From the NCBI GenBank assembly GCA_016721845.1, contig JADKHK010000003.1:310001-374000 (forward strand): a DNA stretch of 64,000 nt, written 5' to 3'. The position numbers and the translations under genes are program-made. The DNA is from Lysobacterales bacterium. GTDB taxonomy: Bacteria > Pseudomonadota > Gammaproteobacteria > Xanthomonadales > Ahniellaceae. The notes under the pieces are model-generated. The model was not told the origin of the DNA. It did no database searches and was given only the letters and a program-made list of their open reading frames with translations. Shown one piece after another: positions 45,483 through 54,040 of the stretch (position 1 is its first letter; each line of letters begins with the position of its first letter).

Positions 45483-46892
45483 TCAGATCGAGTAGTACAG
45501 CTGGAACTCGAGCGGGTGCGTCGCAGCGCGGAACTTGGTGACTTCCTGCATCTTCAGGTCGATGTAGCCGTCGATCATGTCGTCGCTGAAGACGCCGCCG
45601 GCTTTCAGGAATTCACGGTCCTTATCGAGCGCTTCGAGTGCCTGGTCGAGCGAATGGCAGACGGTCGGAATGTCCTTCGCTTCTTCGGGCGGCAGGTCGT
45701 ACAGATCCTTGTCGCTGGGCGCACCCGGATCGATCTTGTTCTTGATGCCGTCGAGGCCGGCCATCATCAGCGCGGCGAAGGCGAGGTAACCGGAGTTCAC
45801 CGGATCCGGGAAGCGGATTTCGATGCGGCGTGCCTTCGGCGAAGACACCCACGGAATGCGGCACGAGGCCGAACGGTTGCGCGCCGAGTAGGCCAGCATC
45901 ACCGGTGCCTCGTAACCCGGCACCAGGCGCTTGTAGCTGTTGGTGGTCGAGTTGGTGAAGGCGTTGATCGCGCGCGCATGCTTGAAGATGCCGCCGATGT
46001 ACCAGAGCGCGAGCTGGCTCAGGCCACCGTAGCCGTCGCCGGCAAACAGGTTCTGCCCACCCTTCGCGAGCGACTGGTGCACGTGCATGCCCGAGCCGTT
46101 GTCGCCGACCAGCGGCTTCGGCATGAAGGTCGCGGTCTTGCCGTTGCGGTGCGCGACGTTCTTGACCACGTACTTCAGGTTCATCAACTCGTCGGCCTTG
46201 GCGACCATGGTGTTGAACTTGACGCCGATCTCGCACTGGCCGGCGTTGGCGACTTCATGGTGGTGCACTTCGACGGTCTGGCCCATCGCTTCCAGCACCT
46301 TGCACATTTCGCCGCGGATGTCGTTCAGCGAATCCACCGGCGCCACCGGGAAGTAACCGCCCTTGACGGCCGGGCGATGACCGGTGTTGCCGCTTTCGAA
46401 CTTCTTGTTCGAGCTCCACGCCGCTTCTTCGGACTCGATCTCGAAGCCAGTGGCGTTCATGTTGTTCTGCCAGCGGACGTTGTCGAAGATGAAGAATTCC
46501 GGCTCCGGACCGAAGAACGCGGTGTCGGCAATGCCCGACGACTTCAGGAAGGCTTCGGCGCGCTTCGCGGTGGTCCGCGGGTCGCGCGAGTAGGCCTGCA
46601 TCGTGCTCGGTTCGAGCACGTCGCAGACCAGGATCAGGGTGGTGTGTTCGGTGAACGGATCAAGCACGGCGGTGCTGGCGTCCGGCATCAGGACCATGTC
46701 GGATTCGTTGATGCCCTTCCAGCCCGAGATCGACGAGCCATCGAACATCTTGCCGTCCTCGAAGGTGCTGGCGTCGATGGCGTGGGCCGGGAAGGTCACG
46801 TGGTGCTGCTTGCCGAGCATGTCGGCGAAACGCAGGTCGACGAATTCGACCTCGTGGTCCTTGATCATCTTCAGCACGTTTTCGACCGACAT
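45483..46892 (-). CDS. glnA: glutamine synthetase, type I
   Basis: A 469-residue dodecameric GSI enzyme that makes glutamine from glutamate, ammonia and ATP. Motifs: the latch-loop MFDGSSISGW, FGPEPEFFIFD, the metal site in NAGQCEIGVKFN, KPLVGDNGSGMHVHQS and RIPWVSSPKARRIEIRFPD. The adenylylation tyrosine is Y398 in KDLYDLPPEEA, so GlnE-type control is expected. Upstream lie a sigma-54 promoter and two NtrC-type palindromes, matching the presence of ntrBC in this window. Confidence 0.96.
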   Translation of the reverse strand: MSVENVLKMIKDHEVEFVDLRFADMLGKQHHVTFPAHAIDASTFEDGKMFDGSSISGWKGINESDMVLMPDASTAVLDPFTEHTTLILVCDVLEPSTMQAYSRDPRTTAKRAEAFLKSSGIADTAFFGPEPEFFIFDNVRWQNNMNATGFEIESEEAAWSSNKKFESGNTGHRPAVKGGYFPVAPVDSLNDIRGEMCKVLEAMGQTVEVHHHEVANAGQCEIGVKFNTMVAKADELMNLKYVVKNVAHRNGKTATFMPKPLVGDNGSGMHVHQSLAKGGQNLFAGDGYGGLSQLALWYIGGIFKHARAINAFTNSTTNSYKRLVPGYEAPVMLAYSARNRSASCRIPWVSSPKARRIEIRFPDPVNSGYLAFAALMMAGLDGIKNKIDPGAPSDKDLYDLPPEEAKDIPTVCHSLDQALEALDKDREFLKAGGVFSDDMIDGYIDLKMQEVTKFRAATHPLEFQLYYSI

Positions 46893-46928
46893 GGTGCAGC
46901 TCCGTTGGGTTGAGGTGGATGTTGCAGC

Positions 46929-46943
46929 GCAATCGGCGTGCCA
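46929..46943 (-). promoter_or_regulatory. sigma-54 (-24/-12) promoter of glnA
   Basis: Read on the minus strand this is TGGCACGCCGATTGC, an exact TGGCAC-N5-TTGC match to the sigma-54 consensus. It would start transcription near 46917, about 25 bases before the glnA ATG at 46892. Position, orientation and the upstream NtrC-type sites agree. Confidence 0.85.
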
Positions 46944-47003
46944 ACGCTCTAACCATTTATTTCAAGGACTTGGCGGTGTCATGAACGGGATCGTCAATAC
47001 GCT

Positions 47004-47020
47004 CGCACTGCATTGGCGCA
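47004..47020. promoter_or_regulatory. NtrC-type enhancer site, promoter-proximal
   Basis: CGCACTGCATTGGCGCA, an imperfect match to the dyad TGCACC-N5-GGTGCA: two of six bases differ in the left half and one in the right. Its centre is about 95 bases upstream of the predicted glnA start. A second, better site begins four bases further away, spaced 20 bases centre to centre, which would put both dimers on the same DNA face. Confidence 0.65.
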
Positions 47021-47023
47021 ATG

Positions 47024-47040
47024 TGCACCCATATGGCGCA
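47024..47040. promoter_or_regulatory. NtrC-type enhancer site, distal
   Basis: TGCACCCATATGGCGCA matches TGCACC-N5-GGTGCA at 11 of 12 specified bases. It lies about 115 bases upstream of the predicted glnA transcription start and 75 bases before the ATG of the divergent 82-residue gene, so it could influence both. Confidence 0.75.
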
Positions 47041-47114
47041 TTGGTCGGCGGCGCCGGGATTGCCTCGGCCACGCCCCCGTTGTTAGCGTCCAATGTCCCG
47101 AACGGAGCCGCCCG

Positions 47115-47363
47115 ATGAGCACGATCCAACCCAAGAGCTATACCGAAATTGCCTGGAGCGCGATCAAGGTCTTCGCCGACGACGGCACCATCGACGAGGG
47201 CGAACTGAACTTCCTGCTCGGCCTGGCGCTGCGCGACAAGATCGTCGACGAAGACGAGAAACGCGTGCTCCGCTCGATCTTCGAGCGCGCCGAATCGTCG
47301 GACTCGCTCTTGCCCAAGGTCCGCGAACGCATCACCTCGGTGCGCCAGCAGCACGGGATTTGA
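47115..47363 (+). CDS. small acidic cytoplasmic protein, unknown (TerB-like pattern)
   Basis: An 82-residue helical protein. ADDGTIDEGELNFLLGLALRD and VDEDEKRVLRSIFERAE resemble the helix-acidic loop-helix pattern of TerB-like domains, but the protein covers only half of one, so the link is tentative. ATG 47115 is preceded by GGAG at 47104-47107; an in-frame upstream ATG at 47013 would run through the NtrC sites and is not favoured. It is divergent from glnA and shares its enhancer region. Confidence 0.6.
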   Translation: MSTIQPKSYTEIAWSAIKVFADDGTIDEGELNFLLGLALRDKIVDEDEKRVLRSIFERAESSDSLLPKVRERITSVRQQHGI

Positions 47364-47423
47364 GGGGCGTCAGGCCGGTCCATGTCATGGTATTCGCCAT
47401 GCCGGACATAATCGACTATAAAG

Positions 47424-47449
47424 CACCATAATTCCCCATAATTCTGGTG
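47424..47449. promoter_or_regulatory. AT-rich palindromic operator candidate before the ATPase gene
   Basis: CACCATAATT and AATTCTGGTG form ten-base arms of an inverted repeat with one mismatch and a six-base spacer. It ends five bases before ATG 47454. A weak promoter, TTCGCC at 47393-47398 and TATAAA at 47417-47422 with an 18-base spacer, lies just upstream, so a repressor bound here would block initiation. The segment is visibly AT-richer than its surroundings. Confidence 0.5.
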
Positions 47450-47453
47450 TTTC

Positions 47454-48623
47454 ATGGCCTTGCGCGACCAAGACAACGTCTTCCATCGGCCGGAACTGGC
47501 GCAATCTCTCGCCGACAAAATCCTGCATGTCGCCGTGGGCAGTGCGGCGGCTTCGGGCGTCTTCCTCGCGGCGCCGCGGCGAACGGGCAAATCCACGTTT
47601 GTGCGCGAAGATCTGCGTCCGGCGCTGGAAGCAGCCGGCGCCTTGGTCCTGTACGTCGACTTGTGGGCAAACCCGGCAGCGAACCCGGGTGCCGTCATCG
47701 TCGGTGCTGTACGCGCGCTTCTGGCCGAACGCGATGGGGTCATCCAACGATTGGCAAAACGGGTCGGCCTGTCCGGCATGAATGTTGCCGGCGTGCAGTT
47801 CGATCTTGAGCGCGTGGGCCTGGACAGAGATATCTCACTGGCGGATGCGCTCGCGGCGCTCTCTGACGACACCGGCAAGATGATCGTGCTGATCATCGAT
47901 GAAGCGCAGCACGCGATCACGACGGCCGAGGGCAGCGAAGCGTTGTTCGCACTGAAGGCCGCGAGGGACGAGTTGAACAGCTCGGCGCATCACGGCTTGC
48001 GCCTCGTCTGCACGGGCTCCAATCGCGACAAGCTCGCGATGCTTCGCAATGGCAAAGACCAAGCTTTTTTTGGCGCGCCAATGGTCAATTTTCCGCCTCT
48101 AGCCGCCGACTACATCGCATGGTTCTGCGCGCGCGTCGATCTGCCGTTCCAATTGGATCCGAGCGTGGTGCTAGGCCTGTTCGAGCAAGCCGGTCACCGG
48201 CCGGAAGTCATCTACGCTGCGGCCGACGTGTTCCGCTTCGACTTCACGCTCGACCCGGTCGCCGGTCCAGCCCGCTTCGGCAACGAAGTGAAAAACCAGA
48301 TTGAAGCGATGAACGGCGAGTTGATGAAGATCGTTCATAGTCTGACCCCGATTCAGTCCGCCGTGTTGCGGGTGATGGCGTCTCAGGGCGAGTCGTTCGC
48401 GCCCTTCGAGGCTGCCACGCTTGAGATGTACAAGCGCGCGTTGGTCATCGCCGGAGTGGCTGAATCCGAGGCGCGTGCCGATGTTCCTAATGTCCAGGCC
48501 GCGCTGTCTGCCTTGCAGGAAAAGAAGCTGGTGTGGCGCGCTGCTCGCGGTGTCTATTCGCTGGAAGAGCAGGCGATGGCAGAGACGCTGCAGCGATCCG
48601 GCATGCTGTCTGGACTGAGCTGA
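47454..48623 (+). CDS. AAA/STAND-like P-loop ATPase, unknown role
   Basis: A 389-residue protein. An N-terminal segment with FHRPELAQSLADKIL precedes Walker A APRRTGKST (40-48), Walker B IVLIIDEAQH (144-153), and a sensor-1-like LVCTGSNRD at about 184. A C-terminal winged-helix-like region (about 280-375: TPIQSAVLRVMASQG, VQAALSALQEKKLVWR) completes the layout of COG1672-type ATPases. These combine a nucleotide switch with a DNA- or protein-binding helix-turn-helix. It stands alone behind an AT-rich palindromic region and is a candidate for horizontal acquisition or autoregulation. No toxin or effector gene is adjacent. Confidence 0.75.
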   Translation: MALRDQDNVFHRPELAQSLADKILHVAVGSAAASGVFLAAPRRTGKSTFVREDLRPALEAAGALVLYVDLWANPAANPGAVIVGAVRALLAERDGVIQRLAKRVGLSGMNVAGVQFDLERVGLDRDISLADALAALSDDTGKMIVLIIDEAQHAITTAEGSEALFALKAARDELNSSAHHGLRLVCTGSNRDKLAMLRNGKDQAFFGAPMVNFPPLAADYIAWFCARVDLPFQLDPSVVLGLFEQAGHRPEVIYAAADVFRFDFTLDPVAGPARFGNEVKNQIEAMNGELMKIVHSLTPIQSAVLRVMASQGESFAPFEAATLEMYKRALVIAGVAESEARADVPNVQAALSALQEKKLVWRAARGVYSLEEQAMAETLQRSGMLSGLS

Positions 48624-48628
48624 GCTGC

Positions 48629-49075
48629 CTAGAACGCCACGCAGGACGGTTCGCGTTCGACCATCACCGCTTCCTGGGCGAAGGTCTGCTGGTAAGCGCT
48701 GCGAATGGCGTCGACGGACGCGGTTGCAGCGGCATCGTCGCCATGCAGCAGGATCAGCACGCGGCTGGCTTCGCCGATCACCTGGCCGTCGTGGCCGCGC
48801 CATTGCCCGCGGGCATCGAACCAGGTGAGGCCGTCGGGGAAGCGCGGGGTGACTTCGCGGTCGAGGAAGGCCTGCCACTCGGTCGCGTCGACGGTATCGC
48901 TGCTGTTGGGGATCGCAGCGCCGAAATAGAGCACGCTCCGGCGCATCGCGGTATCGCCGGATGCGCAGGTCGAGGCGGATGTCGTGGCCACGCGCGCCAG
49001 TCGCGGTTGCTGGGCGCAGCCTGCGACGAGCGCAAGCACGGCCATGAGGGCGGCGCTACGGCCCAATCGAGTCAT
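48629..49075 (-). CDS. DUF3574 lipoprotein
   Basis: A 148-residue protein. The N-terminus MTRLGRSAALMAVLALVAGC has a lipobox LVAGC for lipidation at Cys20. The mature part contains RRSVLYFGAAIP and WQAFLDREVTPRFPDGLTWFDARGQWR, the core of DUF3574, of unknown function. The start overlaps the stop of the preceding membrane-protein gene by 4 bases. It ends 5 bases from the convergent ATPase gene. Confidence 0.85.
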   Translation of the reverse strand: MTRLGRSAALMAVLALVAGCAQQPRLARVATTSASTCASGDTAMRRSVLYFGAAIPNSSDTVDATEWQAFLDREVTPRFPDGLTWFDARGQWRGHDGQVIGEASRVLILLHGDDAAATASVDAIRSAYQQTFAQEAVMVEREPSCVAF

Positions 49076-49473
49076 GGCGGCAACACCCCGCGTTCGCGTT
49101 CGATGCGACGGTACAGGCGGGTCTCGCGGCCCTTGCCGAGATCGAGCATCTCGCCGATCAGGACCAGCGCGTCGGCATTCGGATCGACCGGGATGCGCAG
49201 GGTCTGGCCCTGCAGCAGCAGGGTGTCGCGTTCACGGAAAGCGACATGGCCGCGACCGCCGACCAAGGTGATCACGGTCAGGTCGGCGATGTGCAGGTCG
49301 CGGTCGGCGCTCTGCACGATCAGGTATTCGGCTTCGTGCCACTCGACCTTGAGCTGTCGTGCCAGCAGGGACCGATGCAGCCGCGGCAGGCTGGTGATGG
49401 AGCCGTAGACGAGCCCGTAGAGGATCGTCCAGAACTTCAGGATCAGTGCGAGCAGGATTTCCAGACCGAACAT
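49072..49473 (-). CDS. membrane-anchored small protein, unknown
   Basis: A 133-residue protein. One N-terminal helix (about 2-24) precedes a basic amphipathic segment (RLHRSLLARQLKVEWHEAEYLIV) and a small beta-rich domain with VITLVGGRGHVAFRERDTLLLQG. I recognise no family. It is translationally coupled to the DUF3574 lipoprotein gene downstream, so the pair may act together at the inner membrane/periplasm. Confidence 0.6.
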   Translation of the reverse strand: MFGLEILLALILKFWTILYGLVYGSITSLPRLHRSLLARQLKVEWHEAEYLIVQSADRDLHIADLTVITLVGGRGHVAFRERDTLLLQGQTLRIPVDPNADALVLIGEMLDLGKGRETRLYRRIERERGVLPP

Positions 49474-49550
49474 GGCGGCATCGAAGTCGAGTGGATCCGA
49501 TCATACGGCAGCGACCGCAACGGTCGCGCCGTCGCTCGACATCTCCGCCC

Positions 49551-52040
49551 TCAAGCGGCTTTCTTCGTCGCCTTCTTGACCGCGGCTTTCTTCTTCGCTG
49601 GCGCCTTCTTCACGGCCTTCTTGGCCGCCGCTTTCTTGGCCGGTGCCTTTTTCGCAGCCGCTGCCTTCACTGGCACGGCCTTCTTCACCGCGGCCTTCTT
49701 CGCGGGCGCCGCCTTCTTGGCGGCACGGCCGAAGCGTCCGGCCTTCTTCTTGACCGGCTTTCCGGCTTCAAGCAGGGCCACGCATTCCTCGCGCGTCAGC
49801 GTCTTCGGATCGCGGTCCTTGGGAATCTTGCCGTTGCGCTCGCCATTGGTGATGTACGGCCCGTACTTGCCGTTCAACACTTCGATGGCGCCGTCGTCGA
49901 AACTCAGGATGATGCGGTTGCGGATCTGCTCTTCCTTTTCCTCGATCAGTTGCAACGCGCGCGGCAATTCGATCGTGTACGGCGAATCCGGCGCCTTGAT
50001 CGACGCATAGGTGCTGCCGTGCTTCACGAACGGCCCGAAGCGGCCGACCGCGGCGCTGACTTCCTTGCCATCGGCCGCATGCCCGAGCATGCGCGGCAGC
50101 TTGAAGAGCTCCAATGCGTCTTCGAGCGTGATCGTGTGCAGGCTCTGGCCGGCCTGCAGCGACGCGAACTTCGGCTTGTCCTCGTCTTCCTTGGTGCCGA
50201 TCTGCGCGAACGGCCCGAAGCGGCCGAGGCGCACCGAGATCGGTTTGCCGGTGACCGGGTCATTGCCGAGCACGCGGTTCTGCTTGGCCTCGTCGAGCGA
50301 AACGGTTTCCATCTTGTCCGCAACCTGGGCCTTGAACGGCGTCCAGAACTTGCGCAGCAAGGGCACCCATTCCTCTTCGCCGCGCGAGACGGCATCGAGT
50401 TCGTCCTCCATGCGCGCGGTGAATTCGTAGTCGACATATTGGGCGAAATGGTTGGACAGGAACTTCGCAACGACGCGGCCGACATCGGTCGGGCGGAACC
50501 GGCGGGCATCCAGCATCACGTATTCGCGACCAAGCAGGGTCTGGATGATGCTGGCGTACGTCGACGGACGACCGATGCCGTATTCCTCCAGCGCCTTGAC
50601 CAGCGAGGCCTCGGAATACCGCGGCGGCGGCTCGGTGAAATGCTGGTCGGCCAGCACCTGCGACAACGGAATGAGGTCGCCCTCCTTCATCAACGGCAGG
50701 CGACGGCCTTCGTCGTCATCTTCCTCGGTCTTCTGGTCGCGGCCTTCTTCGTACACGGCCAGGAAACCGGGTTCGATCACCGTGGTGCCGGTGGCGCGGA
50801 ACGCATGCTTCGAACCCGCAGCCAGATCGACCGCCACGGTTTCCATCAGCGCCGGCGCCATCTGGCAAGCCACAGTGCGCTTCCAGATCAGCTCATAAAG
50901 CTTCATCTGGTCCGGATTCAGGTATTTCGCCATCGACTCGGGCGTATGCAAGGCCGAGGTCGGGCGGATCGCCTCGTGCGCTTCCTGCGCATTCTTGGAC
51001 TTGGTCTTGTAGACGTTCGGCGTGTCCGGCAGCGCCTGCTTGCCATAACGTTGCGCGATGACGTCGCGCAGCTCGGCAATCGCGTCGTTGGCGAGATGCA
51101 CCGCATCGGTACGCATGTAGGTGATCAGGCCCACCAGGCCCTCATCGCCGATCTGCACGCCTTCGTAGAGCCCCTGGGCCAGGCGCATGGTGCGCGAGGT
51201 GCCGAAGCCGAGCTTGCGTGCCGCCTCCTGCTGCAGGGTCGAGGTGATGAAGGGCGGCGACGGACGACGCTGGCGCTGCTTGCGAGTGACTTCGGCGACC
51301 TTGAGCATGCCGTTCGCGGCACGCACGAGTTCGGCGCGCGCCGCTTCGGCCGATTCGCCATCGCGGAACGTGAATTGTTCGACCTTGAGTCCGTCGTAGC
51401 GCAGCAGACGGGCGTCGAAACCCTGGGTCGGATGCGCGCACTGCGCGGCGATCGACCAGTATTCCTGGGCCTGGAAGGCTTCGATCTCTTCCTCGCGCTG
51501 GCAAATCAGGCGCAAGGCTGGCGACTGCACGCGCCCGGCCGAGAGCCCGGTCTGCACCTTGCGCCACAGCACCGGGCTGAGGTTGAAGCCGACCAGATAG
51601 TCGAGCGCACGTCGCGCCTGCTGGGCGTTGACCAGATCGTTCTGCAGCTTGCGCGGGTGCGCGACGGCCTCGTTGATCGCCTTCGGCGTGATCTCGGAAA
51701 ACACCACACGATGGACCTTGCGGCCTTCGAGCAGGCCACGCTCGCGCAGAATCTCGCTGATGTGCCAACTGATCGCTTCGCCCTCGCGATCCAAGTCGGT
51801 CGCAAGGTAGAGCGCGGTGGCGACTTTCGCGGCCTTCGCGATCGCTTCGACGTGTTTCTCGTTCTTCTCGATCAATTCGTAGCGCATCGCGAAATCGCGC
51901 TCGGGATCGACCGCGCCTTCGCGCGGCACCAGATCGCGGACGTGGCCGTAGGAGGCGAGGACGTGAAAGTCCTTGCCGAGGTATTTGTTGATCGTCTTGG
52001 CCTTGGCGGGCGATTCGACGATGAGCAGGTTTTTGGCCAT
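49551..52040 (-). CDS. topA: DNA topoisomerase I with Lys/Ala-rich tail
   Basis: An 829-residue type IA topoisomerase that relaxes negative supercoils. The Toprim domain has E9 in VESPAKAK and TDLDREGE at 81-88. The active-site tyrosine is Y308 in LITYMRTDAVH, and EEYGIGRPSTYASII follows. Instead of the zinc-ribbon tail of the E. coli enzyme there are three Toprim C-terminal repeats (LGRFGPF, VGRFGPFV, NGKYGPYI). A strongly basic AAKKAAPAKK-type tail of about 57 residues, resembling histone H1, closes the protein. ATG 52040 was chosen over 52136 because MAKNLLIVESPAKA is the universal TopA start. smg and dprA are upstream on the same strand. Confidence 0.95.
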   Translation of the reverse strand: MAKNLLIVESPAKAKTINKYLGKDFHVLASYGHVRDLVPREGAVDPERDFAMRYELIEKNEKHVEAIAKAAKVATALYLATDLDREGEAISWHISEILRERGLLEGRKVHRVVFSEITPKAINEAVAHPRKLQNDLVNAQQARRALDYLVGFNLSPVLWRKVQTGLSAGRVQSPALRLICQREEEIEAFQAQEYWSIAAQCAHPTQGFDARLLRYDGLKVEQFTFRDGESAEAARAELVRAANGMLKVAEVTRKQRQRRPSPPFITSTLQQEAARKLGFGTSRTMRLAQGLYEGVQIGDEGLVGLITYMRTDAVHLANDAIAELRDVIAQRYGKQALPDTPNVYKTKSKNAQEAHEAIRPTSALHTPESMAKYLNPDQMKLYELIWKRTVACQMAPALMETVAVDLAAGSKHAFRATGTTVIEPGFLAVYEEGRDQKTEEDDDEGRRLPLMKEGDLIPLSQVLADQHFTEPPPRYSEASLVKALEEYGIGRPSTYASIIQTLLGREYVMLDARRFRPTDVGRVVAKFLSNHFAQYVDYEFTARMEDELDAVSRGEEEWVPLLRKFWTPFKAQVADKMETVSLDEAKQNRVLGNDPVTGKPISVRLGRFGPFAQIGTKEDEDKPKFASLQAGQSLHTITLEDALELFKLPRMLGHAADGKEVSAAVGRFGPFVKHGSTYASIKAPDSPYTIELPRALQLIEEKEEQIRNRIILSFDDGAIEVLNGKYGPYITNGERNGKIPKDRDPKTLTREECVALLEAGKPVKKKAGRFGRAAKKAAPAKKAAVKKAVPVKAAAAKKAPAKKAAAKKAVKKAPAKKKAAVKKATKKAA

Positions 52041-52203
52041 GGTCCTTTCAGCGCCGCGAGGTGTCGCGGCATCCTTGTTGATTCGTGGTGGTGGGGCGAT
52101 TCGCGCCTTGCGGCCCGACGTTTCCCTCGCGCGCACACGCGCGCGTGCTTCTTTCAGTGATTCACGGCCGGGATAGTGCTGTCAAGCCAGTACCTGCAGA
52201 CAG

Positions 52204-52674
52204 TCAGTTGCGGCGCATGTGCGCACCGAGCAATTCCGACTCCATCCAGGCATAGCCCGCCTCGCGATCCGGGGTGTTGTAAAGCACCAGCAGGACGACC
52301 CATTTCAGGTCATGCAGGTCGACCGGCGACTGCTCCAGCGCCAGCGCTCGCTCGATCACGCGCTCGCGCGCCTCGGCATCGAGCACGCCGCGCTGCTCCA
52401 GCGCCATCAGGAAGCCGCGGCACTCGGCATCGAGCAGATCCAGCTCCTCGGCCGCATAGACGCGCACCGGCTGCGATCGCGCAACGTTCGCTGCGGTGTG
52501 GGTGTCGTCCTGCAATTCCGCCAACCAGTCGAACGCCTTGCCGACGTGCAGGGCATCGAAACCGGCGTCGATCAGCTCGGACTGCAGCGAATCGCGATCG
52601 TGCACGGTGTCCGGTTCGCCGAGAAAATAGTTGCGGAACAGGTAGACCAGCACCGACAGCACGGACTCCTTCAT
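52204..52674 (-). CDS. smg: Smg family protein (DUF494)
   Basis: A 156-residue protein beginning MKESVLSVLVYLFRNYF, the characteristic Smg start. A helical body with AFDWLAELQD, VYAAEELDLLDAECRGFLMALEQ and the C-terminal HDLKWVVLLVLYNTPD is also typical. Function is not established; the gene sits next to dprA and topA in many gammaproteobacteria, as here. Spacing to dprA (141 bases) and topA (163 bases) leaves room for separate promoters. Confidence 0.92.
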   Translation of the reverse strand: MKESVLSVLVYLFRNYFLGEPDTVHDRDSLQSELIDAGFDALHVGKAFDWLAELQDDTHTAANVARSQPVRVYAAEELDLLDAECRGFLMALEQRGVLDAEARERVIERALALEQSPVDLHDLKWVVLLVLYNTPDREAGYAWMESELLGAHMRRN

Positions 52675-52815
52675 GGTGCGCTCCAGTGTGAAGGTGATGG
52701 AAAAACCGCCCGAACGACGCGACCGGCGCCGGTTTCGGAGGGAGGTTGGGAGAGCCGCGCATCGTGCTGCGGAGGGGGTTCAGCCTTGGTATCCGTCCGG
52801 ATTCAACCAATGCAG

Positions 52816-53958
52816 TCACCGCGCGAGTCGTTGATAACGGCCGCCACCAAGATCGGCGACATGTCCGTCGAGTTCCAGCGACATCAGCATGGAAGAGATC
52901 GCGCCGGCGGTCAACCCGGTCGCCGTCACCAGACTGTCAAAATCGGTGGGTGCGAAACCGATGGCCTCGAGCAGGCGGCCATTCGCGATATCTGGCGTGC
53001 AGGCCAGCGACGGCGGCGCGGCCTGGGTCGCGAGACGGGCACGCAAGGCGTCGCCGAGTTCGTGCCCGATCGGCTGCAGAGCTTCGATCACGTCGCTGGC
53101 CTCGGTGACCAGGGTGGCGCCGTTGCGGATCAGGTGATGGCAGCCACGCGCCCGCGGATCATGGATCGAACCGGGAATCGCGAACACGTCACGGCCGCAT
53201 TCGGCGGCAAGACGGGCGGTGATCAGCGACCCGGACTTCATCGACGCCTCGACCACCAGGGTACCGAGGGCGAGGCCGGCGATGATGCGGTTGCGGCGCG
53301 GGAAATGCTCGGGCAGCGGCGGCGTGCCGATCGGGAACTCGGAGACCAGCGCGCCCTGGGTGCGGATGCGGTGTGCGAGTTCGCGATGGCGGTCCGGATA
53401 GACCCGATCGAGCCCGGTGCCGCAAACCGCGACGGTTGCGCCGCCCGCTTCGAGGCAGGCCGCATGTGCGGCGCCGTCGATGCCCTCGGCGAGGCCACTG
53501 GTGACGACGATGCCGAGCCGCGCAAAATGCCGGGCGAAATCGCCGGCGATGCCGCTGCCGGAGCGACTGGCATTGCGGCTGCCGACCATCGCGATCTGCG
53601 CCCGCCACAACGCGTTCAGGTCGCCTTCGACGAACAGCACGGGCGGCGCATCGTCGAGTCGGCGCAGCAACGGCGGGTAGTCGGGATCGGCCAGCGTCAG
53701 CACGTGTCGATCGGGCGCGGCATCGAGCCAGGCGAGATCGGCACGGATCAGGTCGCGGCCGCTGCGCGCCAGTTCGGCACAGACGGCGTCGGGCAGGCCG
53801 GCCGCGCGCAAGGCGCCCCGACTCGCATCGAGCGCGGCATGCAGGTTGCCGAAATGTTCATGCAGTGTCGCGATGCGCAGATTGCCAAGTCCGGGCGTGC
53901 GCAGCGCGATCAGCCAGGCGTCGCGTTCGGTGAGGTCGATGCGGGGGTCTGTGTCCAT
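52816..53958 (-). CDS. dprA: DNA-processing protein DprA
   Basis: A 380-residue DNA-uptake factor that loads RecA onto incoming single strands. A SAM-like N-terminal helical region (about 5-70) precedes the Rossmann DprA domain: VGSRNASRSG, SGLAEGIDGAAHAACLEAGG, GTGLDRVYP, FPRRNRIIAGLA, EASMKSGSLITARLA, IPGSIHDPRARG. A winged-helix DprA_WH domain (about 310-378) closes the protein. ATG 53958 was chosen because the upstream extension has no homology. It is separated from the LysM gene, its usual neighbour, by two secreted-protein genes. Confidence 0.93.
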   Translation of the reverse strand: MDTDPRIDLTERDAWLIALRTPGLGNLRIATLHEHFGNLHAALDASRGALRAAGLPDAVCAELARSGRDLIRADLAWLDAAPDRHVLTLADPDYPPLLRRLDDAPPVLFVEGDLNALWRAQIAMVGSRNASRSGSGIAGDFARHFARLGIVVTSGLAEGIDGAAHAACLEAGGATVAVCGTGLDRVYPDRHRELAHRIRTQGALVSEFPIGTPPLPEHFPRRNRIIAGLALGTLVVEASMKSGSLITARLAAECGRDVFAIPGSIHDPRARGCHHLIRNGATLVTEASDVIEALQPIGHELGDALRARLATQAAPPSLACTPDIANGRLLEAIGFAPTDFDSLVTATGLTAGAISSMLMSLELDGHVADLGGGRYQRLAR

Positions 53959-54040
53959 TGCCACAGGGTGCCGACGACCAAGAATGCCCGCGCCAGTTCG
54001 CCTCGGAATCCGGGCTCGGAAATCTCGCAGATTGGTCGAA

